Assembly: GCA_050181465.1 (NCBI GenBank)
Contig: JBFXDD010000023.1
Span: 16,021-80,020, forward strand
DNA from: JACRLW01 sp050181465
GTDB taxonomy: Bacteria; Planctomycetota; UBA1135; UBA2386
Direction of reading: 5' to 3'
DNA length: 64,000 nt
Part shown: positions 16,939 to 25,225 of the stretch, one piece after another
How the letters are laid out: each line of letters opens with the position of its first letter
Position numbering within the stretch: position 1 is the stretch's first letter
The notes under the pieces: generated by a model
The model's input: the letters and a program-made list of their open reading frames with translations, nothing else
The model's database searches: none
What the model was told of the DNA's origin: nothing
Program-made: the position numbers and the translations under genes

Positions 16939-19938
16939 ATGCGAGTCTGCAACATCGCGCGTCGTCTGCTTCTCGTCGTACTCTCGTCGTCGTGGGTCAT
17001 GGCTCAGCCCGCGGTGGACCAGGGCGTTCTGTTGTCGCCGAAGCGGTGGGCCTTGGTCGTCGGGGCGAGTGACTACGAACACCTCGGGCGACTTCGTTAC
17101 GCGACCCGTGACGCACGTGACTTCGCCGATCGCCTCATCGCGAGGCTGGGCTTCGAAGACGACACGGTGCGTCTCCTCACCGACGATGCCGACGATCCGC
17201 GCTTCACCCCGACCGCCGGGCACTTGATCGGGGAGCTGGAGAGCCTGCTGGCCGATCCCCGCCGCAATCGTTCGGACTTGTTCGTCTTCTACTTCTGCGG
17301 CCACGGCGCCGCGCGTGACAGCGGCGATTACCTGTTACCGACCGATGCTCGGAACGAAACGATCGAGCGGGTCGGACTGCCGGTGCGTGAAGTGGTCGAT
17401 CGTCTCGCACGCGCGGGGATGGGGAATGTCCTCGTCGTCGTCGATGCATGTCGACAAGGTGGTTCGAACCCGTTCGGACGAGAGCTGTGGAAGCTCGCGG
17501 ATGCGGCGCGACTCTCGGTGCTACTCGGCTGCGAGCCCGGTAAGCAGAGCTATGAGGACAGCTTCTTCGGCCACGGAGTGTTCACTCACTTCCTCCTGGA
17601 TGCGCTGGTCGACGATTCGCTCCGCGAGCCGGCATCGGGCGCACTGTGGGCGTCGCGGGTTGCGAACAAGGTGATCGAGCGAGTTCGCGCGCATACGGCA
17701 ACGCGCGACGAGCCGCAATCACCGGTGGCGTGGGGCGATCTCACGCGGGACATCCTCATCACCGCCGCACCGCCGGCCGGTGCGCTCGATCTCGAGCGGT
17801 TCAACACCGCTGCCGGTGCGCTCGACCCCGCGGCTCGCATCGGTGCGCTTGCTCGATATGCGTGGTCGTTGTTCGAGGCGGATCGGTTCGCAGAGACGAT
17901 CGAGGTGCTGAAGGTCGCCGAGCAGGTCGGTCCGCTGCCGCCTGAACTCGCGCAGACTCTCGGTGCGAGCCTGCTGATGCTCGGTCGCTCCGTCGAAGCC
18001 GGCCGAGTGTTCCGCGAACTTCGCGCGAGTGCGCCTGATTCATTGCCCGCCCTCATCGCCACCGTGTGCGACAGTTCCGGCGCGGTCACCACGGTCGAGC
18101 GCGCGCGAGCTGCGAAGCAACTCTGGGACAGTGGTGCGTCGCTGCGATTGGGGTTGTTGATGCGCATGGTCGAGGCCGACATCCACGGCGGGTCGGCGTC
18201 ACACGCGCTGGAGTTCGCGAAGAGCGCTCTGCCCCAGGCGCCCACGGGCAGCCGCGATGAGCACTACCTCGCTGCGACGATCGCAATCCTGGAGCAGCGC
18301 CACGCCGATGCGGTCGTCCTGTTGTCCAAAGCGGCGGAGGCCCCAGGCGCGTATCCCGACGACCGCATGCTCGCGCGCGAGCGCGTGTTCGCAGCCATGG
18401 CTGCGAGCGGCCTCGAGTCCGCGATCGAGATCCTGGACTCGTGCATCGCACGCTGGCCGGACGACGGCGAGTTCCTGGCGCGACGAGCGTGGTTTCGCCG
18501 GCAGATGATGACGTCGGTGGTAGACGATGCGGCGCTGATGCGCGACGTGCGAGCCGCGCTGTCGAAGCCGCTTCGGGCCGAGGATCTCCTGCTCGTGGTG
18601 CGTGCGGCGAGTTCCGGTGCGACTGCGCTGGTCGATCAGATCCGAGCACGTGCGGCGGAACATCCGCTCAGTTGGGATGCGCAGATCGCTGCGGTGTTCG
18701 CTCGTCAGCCCAACGACCTCCGTACGGCCGTGGAAGAGGTCTCGCGGCTGTCCGCACGGCCGGCCTTGGTCTACGCGACGATGGCGCGGCTCACGTTCGA
18801 TGCGATGGTGGATCGACGTGCACGTCTGCGTGCAGAGAGACCTGACGGTCATCCGGACCTGGAGGGAGCGTCGGCTCAGCTCGCGGAGGCGATCCGCGCG
18901 CTCTACGAGCGCCTTGCGCCGATGGCAAAGGAGTTCGGGACCGATGCCGATGCCTGGGCGCTTCTCGCGGATCTCTCGCAGCGGCTCGTGCAGCACGAGT
19001 CCTTCCACCGGCTCTTCGAGCAGCATCTCGGCGGTCTGGTCGACGCCGGCACACTCCCCGAGTCCTTGCTGCGAGTGCACGCCGAGTCGTGCCTCAATAC
19101 CGGTCGAATCTCTCGCTTTCTCGACGGTGACCGCTCGCTTCGCCGAGACGGCATGGAGCGTGACGCACGACGTTGGCTCGAGTCGGCCTGGCAGGCAACG
19201 TGGGGCGACCACGAGCGCGCACAGGCCTTGATTCGAGATACCGATCGCCCGCTGTCCACGTCGTTGCGAGACATGTCGCTCGGCCTTCGAGCACTCCTGA
19301 TGGCTCGCGCCGGATCGATCGAGTCGGCCAAGTCCGCGCTCAGCGAGCACGAACCTCGCAATCTGTTGGGCATGACCTTCCATGCGCTGGCTCTTGCGGA
19401 GGTCGGCGAGTTGCCGGCGGCGCGACGGATGTTCGGACGTCTCGAGCAGCTCAATCCGGAGAACGCGTTCTTCGCGTTCGTCGCGCTCTCCAAAGCGCTG
19501 GACGACGATCCGAGGCGACTCGCGCAGCTCGCGGCGCTCCATCAGCCGGGCAATCCGCTGCTGATGTCGGCGAGCTATGCCCCGACCGCGGGTCTCGATG
19601 CCTTCGTCGGTGCACACTCGATGCGCGTCGAGTTCGCGACCGGACCGATCGAGGCGAAGGACGCCAACCTCACGTTGACCGTTCTCGGCACGGGCAAGGT
19701 GGTGGGGACGGTGGAGCTCGCCGGCGGCGACGCGCTGGTGCTGCGGGGCACGATGGATGCATTCGGCAATCTGGACGCCCAACTCCGTCGCGGAACTGAC
19801 ACGTTTCCGGTGCTTGCCAAATGGGCACCGGCGCAGGTTCACGCCGAGTTCACGCCGCTTCGCGAGACGGGACAGCTCCTCCAGATCTGGGGAACCGGCA
19901 ATCTTCCGTATGCGTGGGTGTGCCGCCCACTCCCCTGA
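16939..19938 (+). CDS. Secreted caspase-like (C14) protease with long TPR-like region
   Basis: The 999-residue protein begins with a signal-like segment, RRLLLVVLSSSWVMAQ, so it should be exported. Residues 35-270 form a caspase fold: RWALVVGASDYEHLGRL opens it, His122 lies in FYFCGHGA and Cys171 in VVVDACRQGG, the catalytic dyad, followed by the substrate-loop region SVLLGCEPGKQSYED. The next 600 residues are alpha-helical, TPR-like repeats (ALARYAWSLFEADRFAETIE and similar). The last 100 residues change to beta strands (LTLTVLGTGKVVGTVELAGG). Bacterial C14 proteases cleave after basic or acidic residues, but this one cannot be predicted. An M48 peptidase lipoprotein follows after 107 bp. 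Confidence 0.87.
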   Translation: MRVCNIARRLLLVVLSSSWVMAQPAVDQGVLLSPKRWALVVGASDYEHLGRLRYATRDARDFADRLIARLGFEDDTVRLLTDDADDPRFTPTAGHLIGELESLLADPRRNRSDLFVFYFCGHGAARDSGDYLLPTDARNETIERVGLPVREVVDRLARAGMGNVLVVVDACRQGGSNPFGRELWKLADAARLSVLLGCEPGKQSYEDSFFGHGVFTHFLLDALVDDSLREPASGALWASRVANKVIERVRAHTATRDEPQSPVAWGDLTRDILITAAPPAGALDLERFNTAAGALDPAARIGALARYAWSLFEADRFAETIEVLKVAEQVGPLPPELAQTLGASLLMLGRSVEAGRVFRELRASAPDSLPALIATVCDSSGAVTTVERARAAKQLWDSGASLRLGLLMRMVEADIHGGSASHALEFAKSALPQAPTGSRDEHYLAATIAILEQRHADAVVLLSKAAEAPGAYPDDRMLARERVFAAMAASGLESAIEILDSCIARWPDDGEFLARRAWFRRQMMTSVVDDAALMRDVRAALSKPLRAEDLLLVVRAASSGATALVDQIRARAAEHPLSWDAQIAAVFARQPNDLRTAVEEVSRLSARPALVYATMARLTFDAMVDRRARLRAERPDGHPDLEGASAQLAEAIRALYERLAPMAKEFGTDADAWALLADLSQRLVQHESFHRLFEQHLGGLVDAGTLPESLLRVHAESCLNTGRISRFLDGDRSLRRDGMERDARRWLESAWQATWGDHERAQALIRDTDRPLSTSLRDMSLGLRALLMARAGSIESAKSALSEHEPRNLLGMTFHALALAEVGELPAARRMFGRLEQLNPENAFFAFVALSKALDDDPRRLAQLAALHQPGNPLLMSASYAPTAGLDAFVGAHSMRVEFATGPIEAKDANLTLTVLGTGKVVGTVELAGGDALVLRGTMDAFGNLDAQLRRGTDTFPVLAKWAPAQVHAEFTPLRETGQLLQIWGTGNLPYAWVCRPLP

Positions 19939-20045
19939 GCAACGGCAGATCGCAACCGCGATCGATTCGATGCACCGAGAGTGCCGATAGCATCGACACA
20001 TCCTGGTTCACGCCGCGCTCCCGTCCGTTTCTCGACCGCAAACCG

Positions 20046-21995
20046 ATGAAGTCGTCGTTCCTCGTCTCGGCTGTCTGCGCCGTCTTTCTGTCGTCCGGTT
20101 GTTCGACTCCTCCGCAAGAGACCGGGGGTTCGACGACCACGCCGCTGGTCACCGGCGGCAACCCGAATCGTGCAAACTCCGACAACGCGGGCAGCCGAGC
20201 CTTCGGGGCAACGCAGCTCGAGGAGATGACCCGGGAGATCCTCGCGATCGCCCCTCAAAATCCGGACTTCGTCTATCCCCCGGAGATTCGGATGATCGAG
20301 CCGGATGAGAAGGGAAACTCACCGGTCAACGCGCAAGCGAGCGTCACCTTCAAGGACGGCAAGAAGTACCCGTACATCCAGATGTTCCGTGGGTTGGTCG
20401 ACGTCGCCAAGGGTGACCCACGGATCTTGCGTGCGGTGATCGCTCACGAGATCGCGCATCTATCGCTCGGTCATCCGGTTCACAACTACACGCACGCTGA
20501 CGTGCAGCACCACCACACTCGGCAGGAGGAGCGAACCGCGGACGAGCTCGGCGCGAAGTTGCTCGAGCAGCTCGGCCACAGCCGCGAGGACATGATCGAC
20601 ATGCTGCAGATGCTCGATCGCTACATGAAAGATCACAAGGTGCCGTGGCTCCACTCGGTTGCCGGTGACCATGCATCCTGCATGACTCGTGCGAGCTACC
20701 TCGTGCCGAACGACGAGCTGTTGGCCGCGATCGCGCAGTACGAAGTCGGACTCATGTTCATGGAATGTCGCCGATTCCAGCAGGCACTCCATTACTTCGA
20801 CTTGGCGATCACGTGGAAGCCCGACCTGCACGAAGCTCGGCTCAATGCCGCGAGCGCTGCGTTGCAGGACTACTACGATCGCCTGCCGGCGGCCGTTCAA
20901 GACGCCTGGCTCCGACCGGAGTTCGGTCCGCATCTGACCGAGGTTCGTGCGCTCGCCGGTCGTGCGATCGCCATCACACCCGAAGACCTGGAGCGCTACC
21001 GAACCGCGCTCTCGTGGATCGAGGATTGCCCGGAGAACTTCGGCGACACGATGCGGCGATTCCTGAAAGCGACGGCGCAGGTGCTTCACCCGGAAGGCGA
21101 CGCAGCGGCGCTCGCTGCCGGAGTCGCGGAGCTCGAGAGCTTGATGTCGATCGCGGAGGACCCGGACTGGGGCTTCAAACTGATGCGACTCGGCGTCGTC
21201 AACAACCTCGCACTCGGCCTGGCCCGACAAGGCAAGGGCAAGCAAGCGATCGATCGGCTCGTCGCCGAACAGGCGAAGGACATGCGGTTCGTGCCGGCAG
21301 TCGCGGAGAACTTCGCTCGTCTGCCGGTGGCGGACCTGAGCACGAGTCAGGCTCGGACGGTCGTCGACGTCCTCGTGCACTCCATCAAGTTCTCGCCCGC
21401 CGATGCGCCGAGCGCACGCGCAGCGTTGACGCTGATTCCCCGTCTAGCGCAGAAGCACGGCCTGACACCGGAGGACGCCAAGTCGCGGGTCCCGATGGCG
21501 TATGCCGCGGTCGCGTCGATGATGATCGATGGCGTGGAGATCCATCTCTTCGATCACTTCACTGCGCCCAACCTCACGCTCGGCAAGCTGGCAGTGGCGG
21601 GCAAGGTCGACGCCAAGCTGGATACCCTCTACTTCGCGTGGTGGGGCGACCGCGAAGTCATGGCTTTGGTCGAGAACAATCGACTCGTCAAGCTCACCAG
21701 CTATCGACCCGGGTCGCGGCTCGTGCTGCGTCCTACTCGCCGTGGAACCGTCGACACGGACCAGGAAGTCTGGGTGGGTATGACCGAGGGCGAACTCGAT
21801 GCGCGGCTCGAACCGGCCGGCGGCGCAGCCAAGTTGCGTCCGCGCAACGTCTCCTTGCTCGATGAGTCGTCGTTCCAGCCGCAGGGAACGGAGCCCCGCG
21901 CGAAGCTCGAGTGGCGCTATTACTCGACGCTCAACTTCGGCGTCGCCATCCGTGACGGAGTCGTGGTCGGCATCACGGTCTCGCCGGTGAAGTGA
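20046..21995 (+). CDS. M48-type metallopeptidase lipoprotein with TPR-like region
   Basis: The 649-residue product begins MKSSFLVSAVCAVFLSSGCS, a lipoprotein-type signal with Cys19 (the -3 residue is not ideal). The zinc site is H134-E-I-A-H138 within VIAHEIAHLSLGH, with the third ligand probably the Glu in EERTADELGA, as in M48 peptidases. Such enzymes act on envelope proteins. After about residue 240 the chain is helical and repeat-like (YEVGLMFMECRRFQQALHYF), and the end carries a beta domain (VWVGMTEGELDARLEP in part). The ATG at 20046 was chosen because the signal peptide starts there. It follows the caspase-like gene and may share its transcript. Confidence 0.85.
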   Translation: MKSSFLVSAVCAVFLSSGCSTPPQETGGSTTTPLVTGGNPNRANSDNAGSRAFGATQLEEMTREILAIAPQNPDFVYPPEIRMIEPDEKGNSPVNAQASVTFKDGKKYPYIQMFRGLVDVAKGDPRILRAVIAHEIAHLSLGHPVHNYTHADVQHHHTRQEERTADELGAKLLEQLGHSREDMIDMLQMLDRYMKDHKVPWLHSVAGDHASCMTRASYLVPNDELLAAIAQYEVGLMFMECRRFQQALHYFDLAITWKPDLHEARLNAASAALQDYYDRLPAAVQDAWLRPEFGPHLTEVRALAGRAIAITPEDLERYRTALSWIEDCPENFGDTMRRFLKATAQVLHPEGDAAALAAGVAELESLMSIAEDPDWGFKLMRLGVVNNLALGLARQGKGKQAIDRLVAEQAKDMRFVPAVAENFARLPVADLSTSQARTVVDVLVHSIKFSPADAPSARAALTLIPRLAQKHGLTPEDAKSRVPMAYAAVASMMIDGVEIHLFDHFTAPNLTLGKLAVAGKVDAKLDTLYFAWWGDREVMALVENNRLVKLTSYRPGSRLVLRPTRRGTVDTDQEVWVGMTEGELDARLEPAGGAAKLRPRNVSLLDESSFQPQGTEPRAKLEWRYYSTLNFGVAIRDGVVVGITVSPVK

Positions 21996-22013
21996 GGCGC
22001 GTTCGCGGTCGCG

Positions 22014-23483
22014 TCAGCGAAGTGCTTGGAGCAGGGCGCGAAACTCGGGATGGGCGCGCAGCAGTGCGCGTCCTTTCTCGATGAGTCCATCCACACGTTC
22101 GCGCGGCAGCACCAGATCGGTAGGCGTCGCGAGATAGTCTGCGCGATCCTTCGCGTCGACGATCTGCTCGAGCGAGATCTCGATGAGGTGAGCTTCGGTT
22201 CGGGAGAGCTCGGGAAACTCTTTGGCGCCAGCAGCCCGCAAACGGAGGTTGGCCTCGTTGAGGATCGCTTCGCTCTGCCGTCGTTGACCGAGAAACTCCT
22301 CCATCAGTTCGACGGTCTCGAAGGTATAGTTGTCCATGCTGACCGTCGCGGTCTTGTACCCAACCAACACTTCGCTCGGTGGTGATGCGTCGGTGTCCAA
22401 GTTCTCGCCGGTTGCACCCTTCGCGTTCACGACCAACACGACCAATCTCTCGATCCGCTCGACCGGTCGGCCGTTCACCGAAGGTGATCGGCCGAGGAGA
22501 GTGCGGATCTCTCCGCGAAGATAACTGTCGATGACGTAGCGAAGCCCGAGGTTGTCGGACAGGCCGCCGTCGAGAAGGTGGAGATAGGGGTGCGCGGCCT
22601 TGTCGAGGTGGTAAGGCGCCAGTCGTGACGCGAGCGCGTGCGGGCGTCGCTTCGACCAAGGATCGACCAACGACTGTTCGATCCACTCCGGTAGTCGATA
22701 ACCGTCGGCGGCCTTGTGGTTGTGCAGGGTGAGTGGGCTGAGCAGCAACGGGAACGCCGACGACGCAGCGACCGCGCGACCGACGGGGAAGGCCGAGAGA
22801 TCGGAACCGAGCAGGTCGAAGAACGGCTGCGTGAAGGAGAAGCGCGCGCCGAAGGTGACGTTGGTGGCGCTGATGACGATGAACGGGCGCCGCCGCATGT
22901 CGGCGAAGGTCTTGCGCTCGAAGATCTCTTCGTCGTGATGTTCCGCGGCCAGATCGATGCGGCTCACATCGGCTCGCATGAGTCTCGGCCAGTTGCGTGG
23001 ATCCAGCGTGCGTCCGAGCATTCCGCCGGTGATGTCGCGATAGAGCACACGCTCGCGAAACCTGGCGAAGGTCTGGTCACCGAACAACCCGTAGTAGGCC
23101 GCGGTGAAGGAGCCGCCGGAGATCGCGGAGATCACATCGACTTCGCTGAGCAGGGAGACTCTTCGACCCGATCCTGTCGGCCACTCGATCTGGTGGTCGC
23201 GGAGTTCCTCGAGGACGCCGTACGACAGCGCTGCCGCTCGGGTCCCGCCGCCCGACATCACCAGGCAGACGAACAGGCCGTTGGAGTTGGATGCGGCGTC
23301 CGGCGGAGCGAGTTCGAAGCGATATCCGCCGTTGGGGTCGTGCACCGTCAGCGGTGCGTTCACGTGGCGCGGCGCAGCGCAGGAGGACGCGAGATAGAGA
23401 CCGGCGAACACCAGGATGCCGGTGTAGGCGGCGCGAAGAGCCCATCGCCCGAGGGCTCCACCGGTCTTGGGTTGCCGACTCAT
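22014..23483 (-). CDS. Patatin-like phospholipase lipoprotein
   Basis: The 489-residue protein has an N-terminal membrane segment (TGILVFAGLYLASSC, Cys35 as possible lipid site). The patatin domain shows the oxyanion loop VMSGGGTRAAALSYG, the nucleophile elbow DVISAISGGSFTAAY (Ser122) and the Asp of LHLLDGGLSDNLG. These make a Ser-Asp dyad that hydrolyses acyl ester bonds in lipids. Strand-helix pairs typical of bacterial patatins continue to about residue 400. The C-terminal helices contain KDRADYLATPTDLV. The ATG at 23483 overlaps the upstream gene's stop by 4 bp. Target lipids are unknown; it faces the periplasm or outer membrane. Confidence 0.88.
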   Translation of the reverse strand: MSRQPKTGGALGRWALRAAYTGILVFAGLYLASSCAAPRHVNAPLTVHDPNGGYRFELAPPDAASNSNGLFVCLVMSGGGTRAAALSYGVLEELRDHQIEWPTGSGRRVSLLSEVDVISAISGGSFTAAYYGLFGDQTFARFRERVLYRDITGGMLGRTLDPRNWPRLMRADVSRIDLAAEHHDEEIFERKTFADMRRRPFIVISATNVTFGARFSFTQPFFDLLGSDLSAFPVGRAVAASSAFPLLLSPLTLHNHKAADGYRLPEWIEQSLVDPWSKRRPHALASRLAPYHLDKAAHPYLHLLDGGLSDNLGLRYVIDSYLRGEIRTLLGRSPSVNGRPVERIERLVVLVVNAKGATGENLDTDASPPSEVLVGYKTATVSMDNYTFETVELMEEFLGQRRQSEAILNEANLRLRAAGAKEFPELSRTEAHLIEISLEQIVDAKDRADYLATPTDLVLPRERVDGLIEKGRALLRAHPEFRALLQALR

Positions 23484-23857
23484 CGCCGACGAAACACCAC
23501 TTCGATCGGAGTCAATGCAGAGGTTCCGTCGACCACGATCAGGTGCTCGGCCGGCTCGTAGTCCGAAGGACCGGCGAGCGCGATCACGCTTCGACCGCCT
23601 TCGAACTCGATGAGTTCTCCGGTCGCACCGACTTCCTTGCCGTTGACGAGCACCCGGCGGGGTGCCTCGGCGGCACCTTCCATGCCCTTCAGTTCGACGT
23701 GGAGGTATTCGAGCACCGGCACTCGCGGGATCAGGTCGCGCGGATCCGCCGGATCCCGCGCGCCCGAGTTCGGGCCGCTGCAGCCGAAGAGGAGACCGAG
23801 TGCGAGGCCGATTCGAGCCAGAGTCGGGAAGGAGACCGTTCGGGTGCTGGCAGTCAT
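23480..23857 (-). CDS. Small lipoprotein co-translated with the patatin gene
   Basis: The 125-residue product starts MTASTRTVSFPTLARIGLAL, with lipobox LLFGC as lipid attachment site. The mature part is a compact, mostly beta domain (LEYLHVELKGMEGAAEAPRR, VLVNGKEVGATGELIEFEGG in pieces). No known family matches with confidence. The start was chosen for the signal peptide: the longer upstream reading frame enters the interspersed repeat. Its stop overlaps the patatin start, so the two gene products may work together. Confidence 0.75.
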   Translation of the reverse strand: MTASTRTVSFPTLARIGLALGLLFGCSGPNSGARDPADPRDLIPRVPVLEYLHVELKGMEGAAEAPRRVLVNGKEVGATGELIEFEGGRSVIALAGPSDYEPAEHLIVVDGTSALTPIEVVFRRR

Positions 23858-23972
23858 GGGAGTCGGTGACCGAACGAAGTGCCTTCCTCGGATGTTCCTG
23901 GGCCAACACTTCGCCTGCAAGGTCGCTGCCTCGCCGATGCGAAGTTCGGCATGTCATCGGCTGAATCGGCAC

Positions 23973-24355
23973 CTAGCCCGAACCACTCGCGAACGTCTGC
24001 TGCGATCGCCGCAAGTCGCGCCCGGCGGCGTAGCTACGGCTACGCTTCGGTCGTCGACCGACGCAGCTCCTTCCTGGGCATCGACCTGCGGCGATCTCGN
24101 NNNNNNNNNNNNNNNNNNNNNNNNNNNNNNNNNNNNNNNNNNNNNNNNNNNNNNNNNNNNNNNNNNNNNNNNNNNNNNNNNNNNNNNNNNNNNNNNNNNC
24201 TAGCCCGAACCACTCGCGAACGTCTGCTGCGATCGCCGCAAGTCGCGCCCGGCGGCGTAGCTACGGCTACGCTTCGGTCGTCGACCGACGCAGCTCCTTC
24301 CTGGGCATCGACCTGCGGCGATCTCGCGACGACGTTCACGAGCAGTCCGGGCCAG
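23973..24355 (+). repeat. Palindromic interspersed repeat, interrupted by the N gap
   Basis: The element begins CTAGCCCGAACCACTCGCGA, carries the core TGCTGCGATCGCCGC and ends in GACGTTCACGAGCAGTCCGG. The copy is about 155 bp if the two identical halves around the gap represent one piece of DNA. Both arms read CTCG where the copy at 51 kb reads TTCG, another paired change. It separates the patatin and ankyrin genes. Confidence 0.8.
24100..24199. other. Assembly gap of 100 N, flanked by an exact 127-bp duplication
   Basis: The 127 bases at 23973-24099 are identical to those at 24200-24326. A 100-N run is a conventional scaffold spacer. Exactly 127 bp is the largest k-mer used by several short-read assemblers, so the join is most simply two contig ends that overlap. 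No gene is affected if the gap is closed to one copy. Confidence 0.85.
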
Positions 24356-24376
24356 CATTCATCCGATAGAGGGAGC

Positions 24377-25039
24377 ATGCGTCGCAGTGCTGGTCTGCTC
24401 TCGGTCGTGTTGGTCGCCCTTTCCGCCTGCGGGGTCGAACCCCCGAAGGACTTCAACGCCTTTGCGGACTTCGCCGCGATGGGCAAGGTGGAGGAGGTCC
24501 AAGCCGGGCTCCGCGCTCACCCGGAATGGGCGAAGTCCACGAACCCGACCAATGGTCGAACTCCCATGCACTCGGCTGCACTCCTCGGCCGCGTGGAAGT
24601 CGCGAAGCTCCTGCTCGCCGCGGGCGCTGACCCGAACGCGAAGGACACGGAATACGGCGCCACCCCGATGCACGTCGCAGCCGAGAGCGGGCAGGACGAC
24701 TACGTCGAGTACCTGCTCGCCAAGAAGGTCACCGTCGACCCGCGCGACAATGAGGGCAGAACTCCGCTCCTGGCAGCCGCCTTTGGTTCGGACGCGAACA
24801 CCTACTTGGTTCGGATCCTGCTCGACGCCGGTGCGGCGATCGAAGCGACCGACAACCACGGCTTCACCCCTCTGTTGTTGGCTTCGATCCGTGGCAACCA
24901 CGACATGGTCAAGCTGCTGTTGGAGCGCGGCGCGAGTCATGCGGTTACGGCGGGCGATGGGCGAACGCCGCTGAGCGCTGCGCGCGACGGCAACTACGAC
25001 TCGGTGGTCGCGATGCTCGAAGCTGCCGGCGCGAAGTGA
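24377..25039 (+). CDS. Ankyrin-repeat lipoprotein
   Basis: The 220-residue protein starts MRRSAGLLSVVLVALSAC, with Cys18 as lipidation site, so it is anchored in the envelope. From about residue 30 it is a string of five or so ankyrin repeats: RTPMHSAALLGRVEVAKLLL, ATPMHVAAESGQDDYVEYLL, RTPLLAAAFG, FTPLLLASIRGNHDMVKLLL and RTPLSAARDGNYDSVVAML. Ankyrin repeats bind protein partners and have no enzymatic activity. The ATG at 24377 has a Shine-Dalgarno-like AGAGGGAG just upstream and begins directly after the interspersed repeat. The partner is unknown. Confidence 0.88.
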   Translation: MRRSAGLLSVVLVALSACGVEPPKDFNAFADFAAMGKVEEVQAGLRAHPEWAKSTNPTNGRTPMHSAALLGRVEVAKLLLAAGADPNAKDTEYGATPMHVAAESGQDDYVEYLLAKKVTVDPRDNEGRTPLLAAAFGSDANTYLVRILLDAGAAIEATDNHGFTPLLLASIRGNHDMVKLLLERGASHAVTAGDGRTPLSAARDGNYDSVVAMLEAAGAK

Positions 25040-25225
25040 AGGATGCGCGCGGTCGCGCGGCTCACACCTCGCGTAACCGATCGGTGACGAGCTTGCCGCT
25101 CGCGTAACGATTGCCGGCGACGACTTCGTGTGGCGTGATCGTTGGAAGTGCGCGGCGGGACGCTCGGCAGCGGGGAACTGTGCCTGTGTCGCCTCAGCGG
25201 GCATGCGGGTTGCTAGAAGTCCGGC

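Noticed and set aside
18199..20001. 600-codon minus-strand open frame
   Set aside because: It is antisense to the caspase-TPR gene and has no recognisable motif; the plus-strand frame has clear family signatures.
23879..24376. Frame joining the ankyrin gene to sequence before the N gap
   Set aside because: It passes through the N run and repeat; the lipoprotein signal at 24377 with an AGAGGGAG motif marks the real start.
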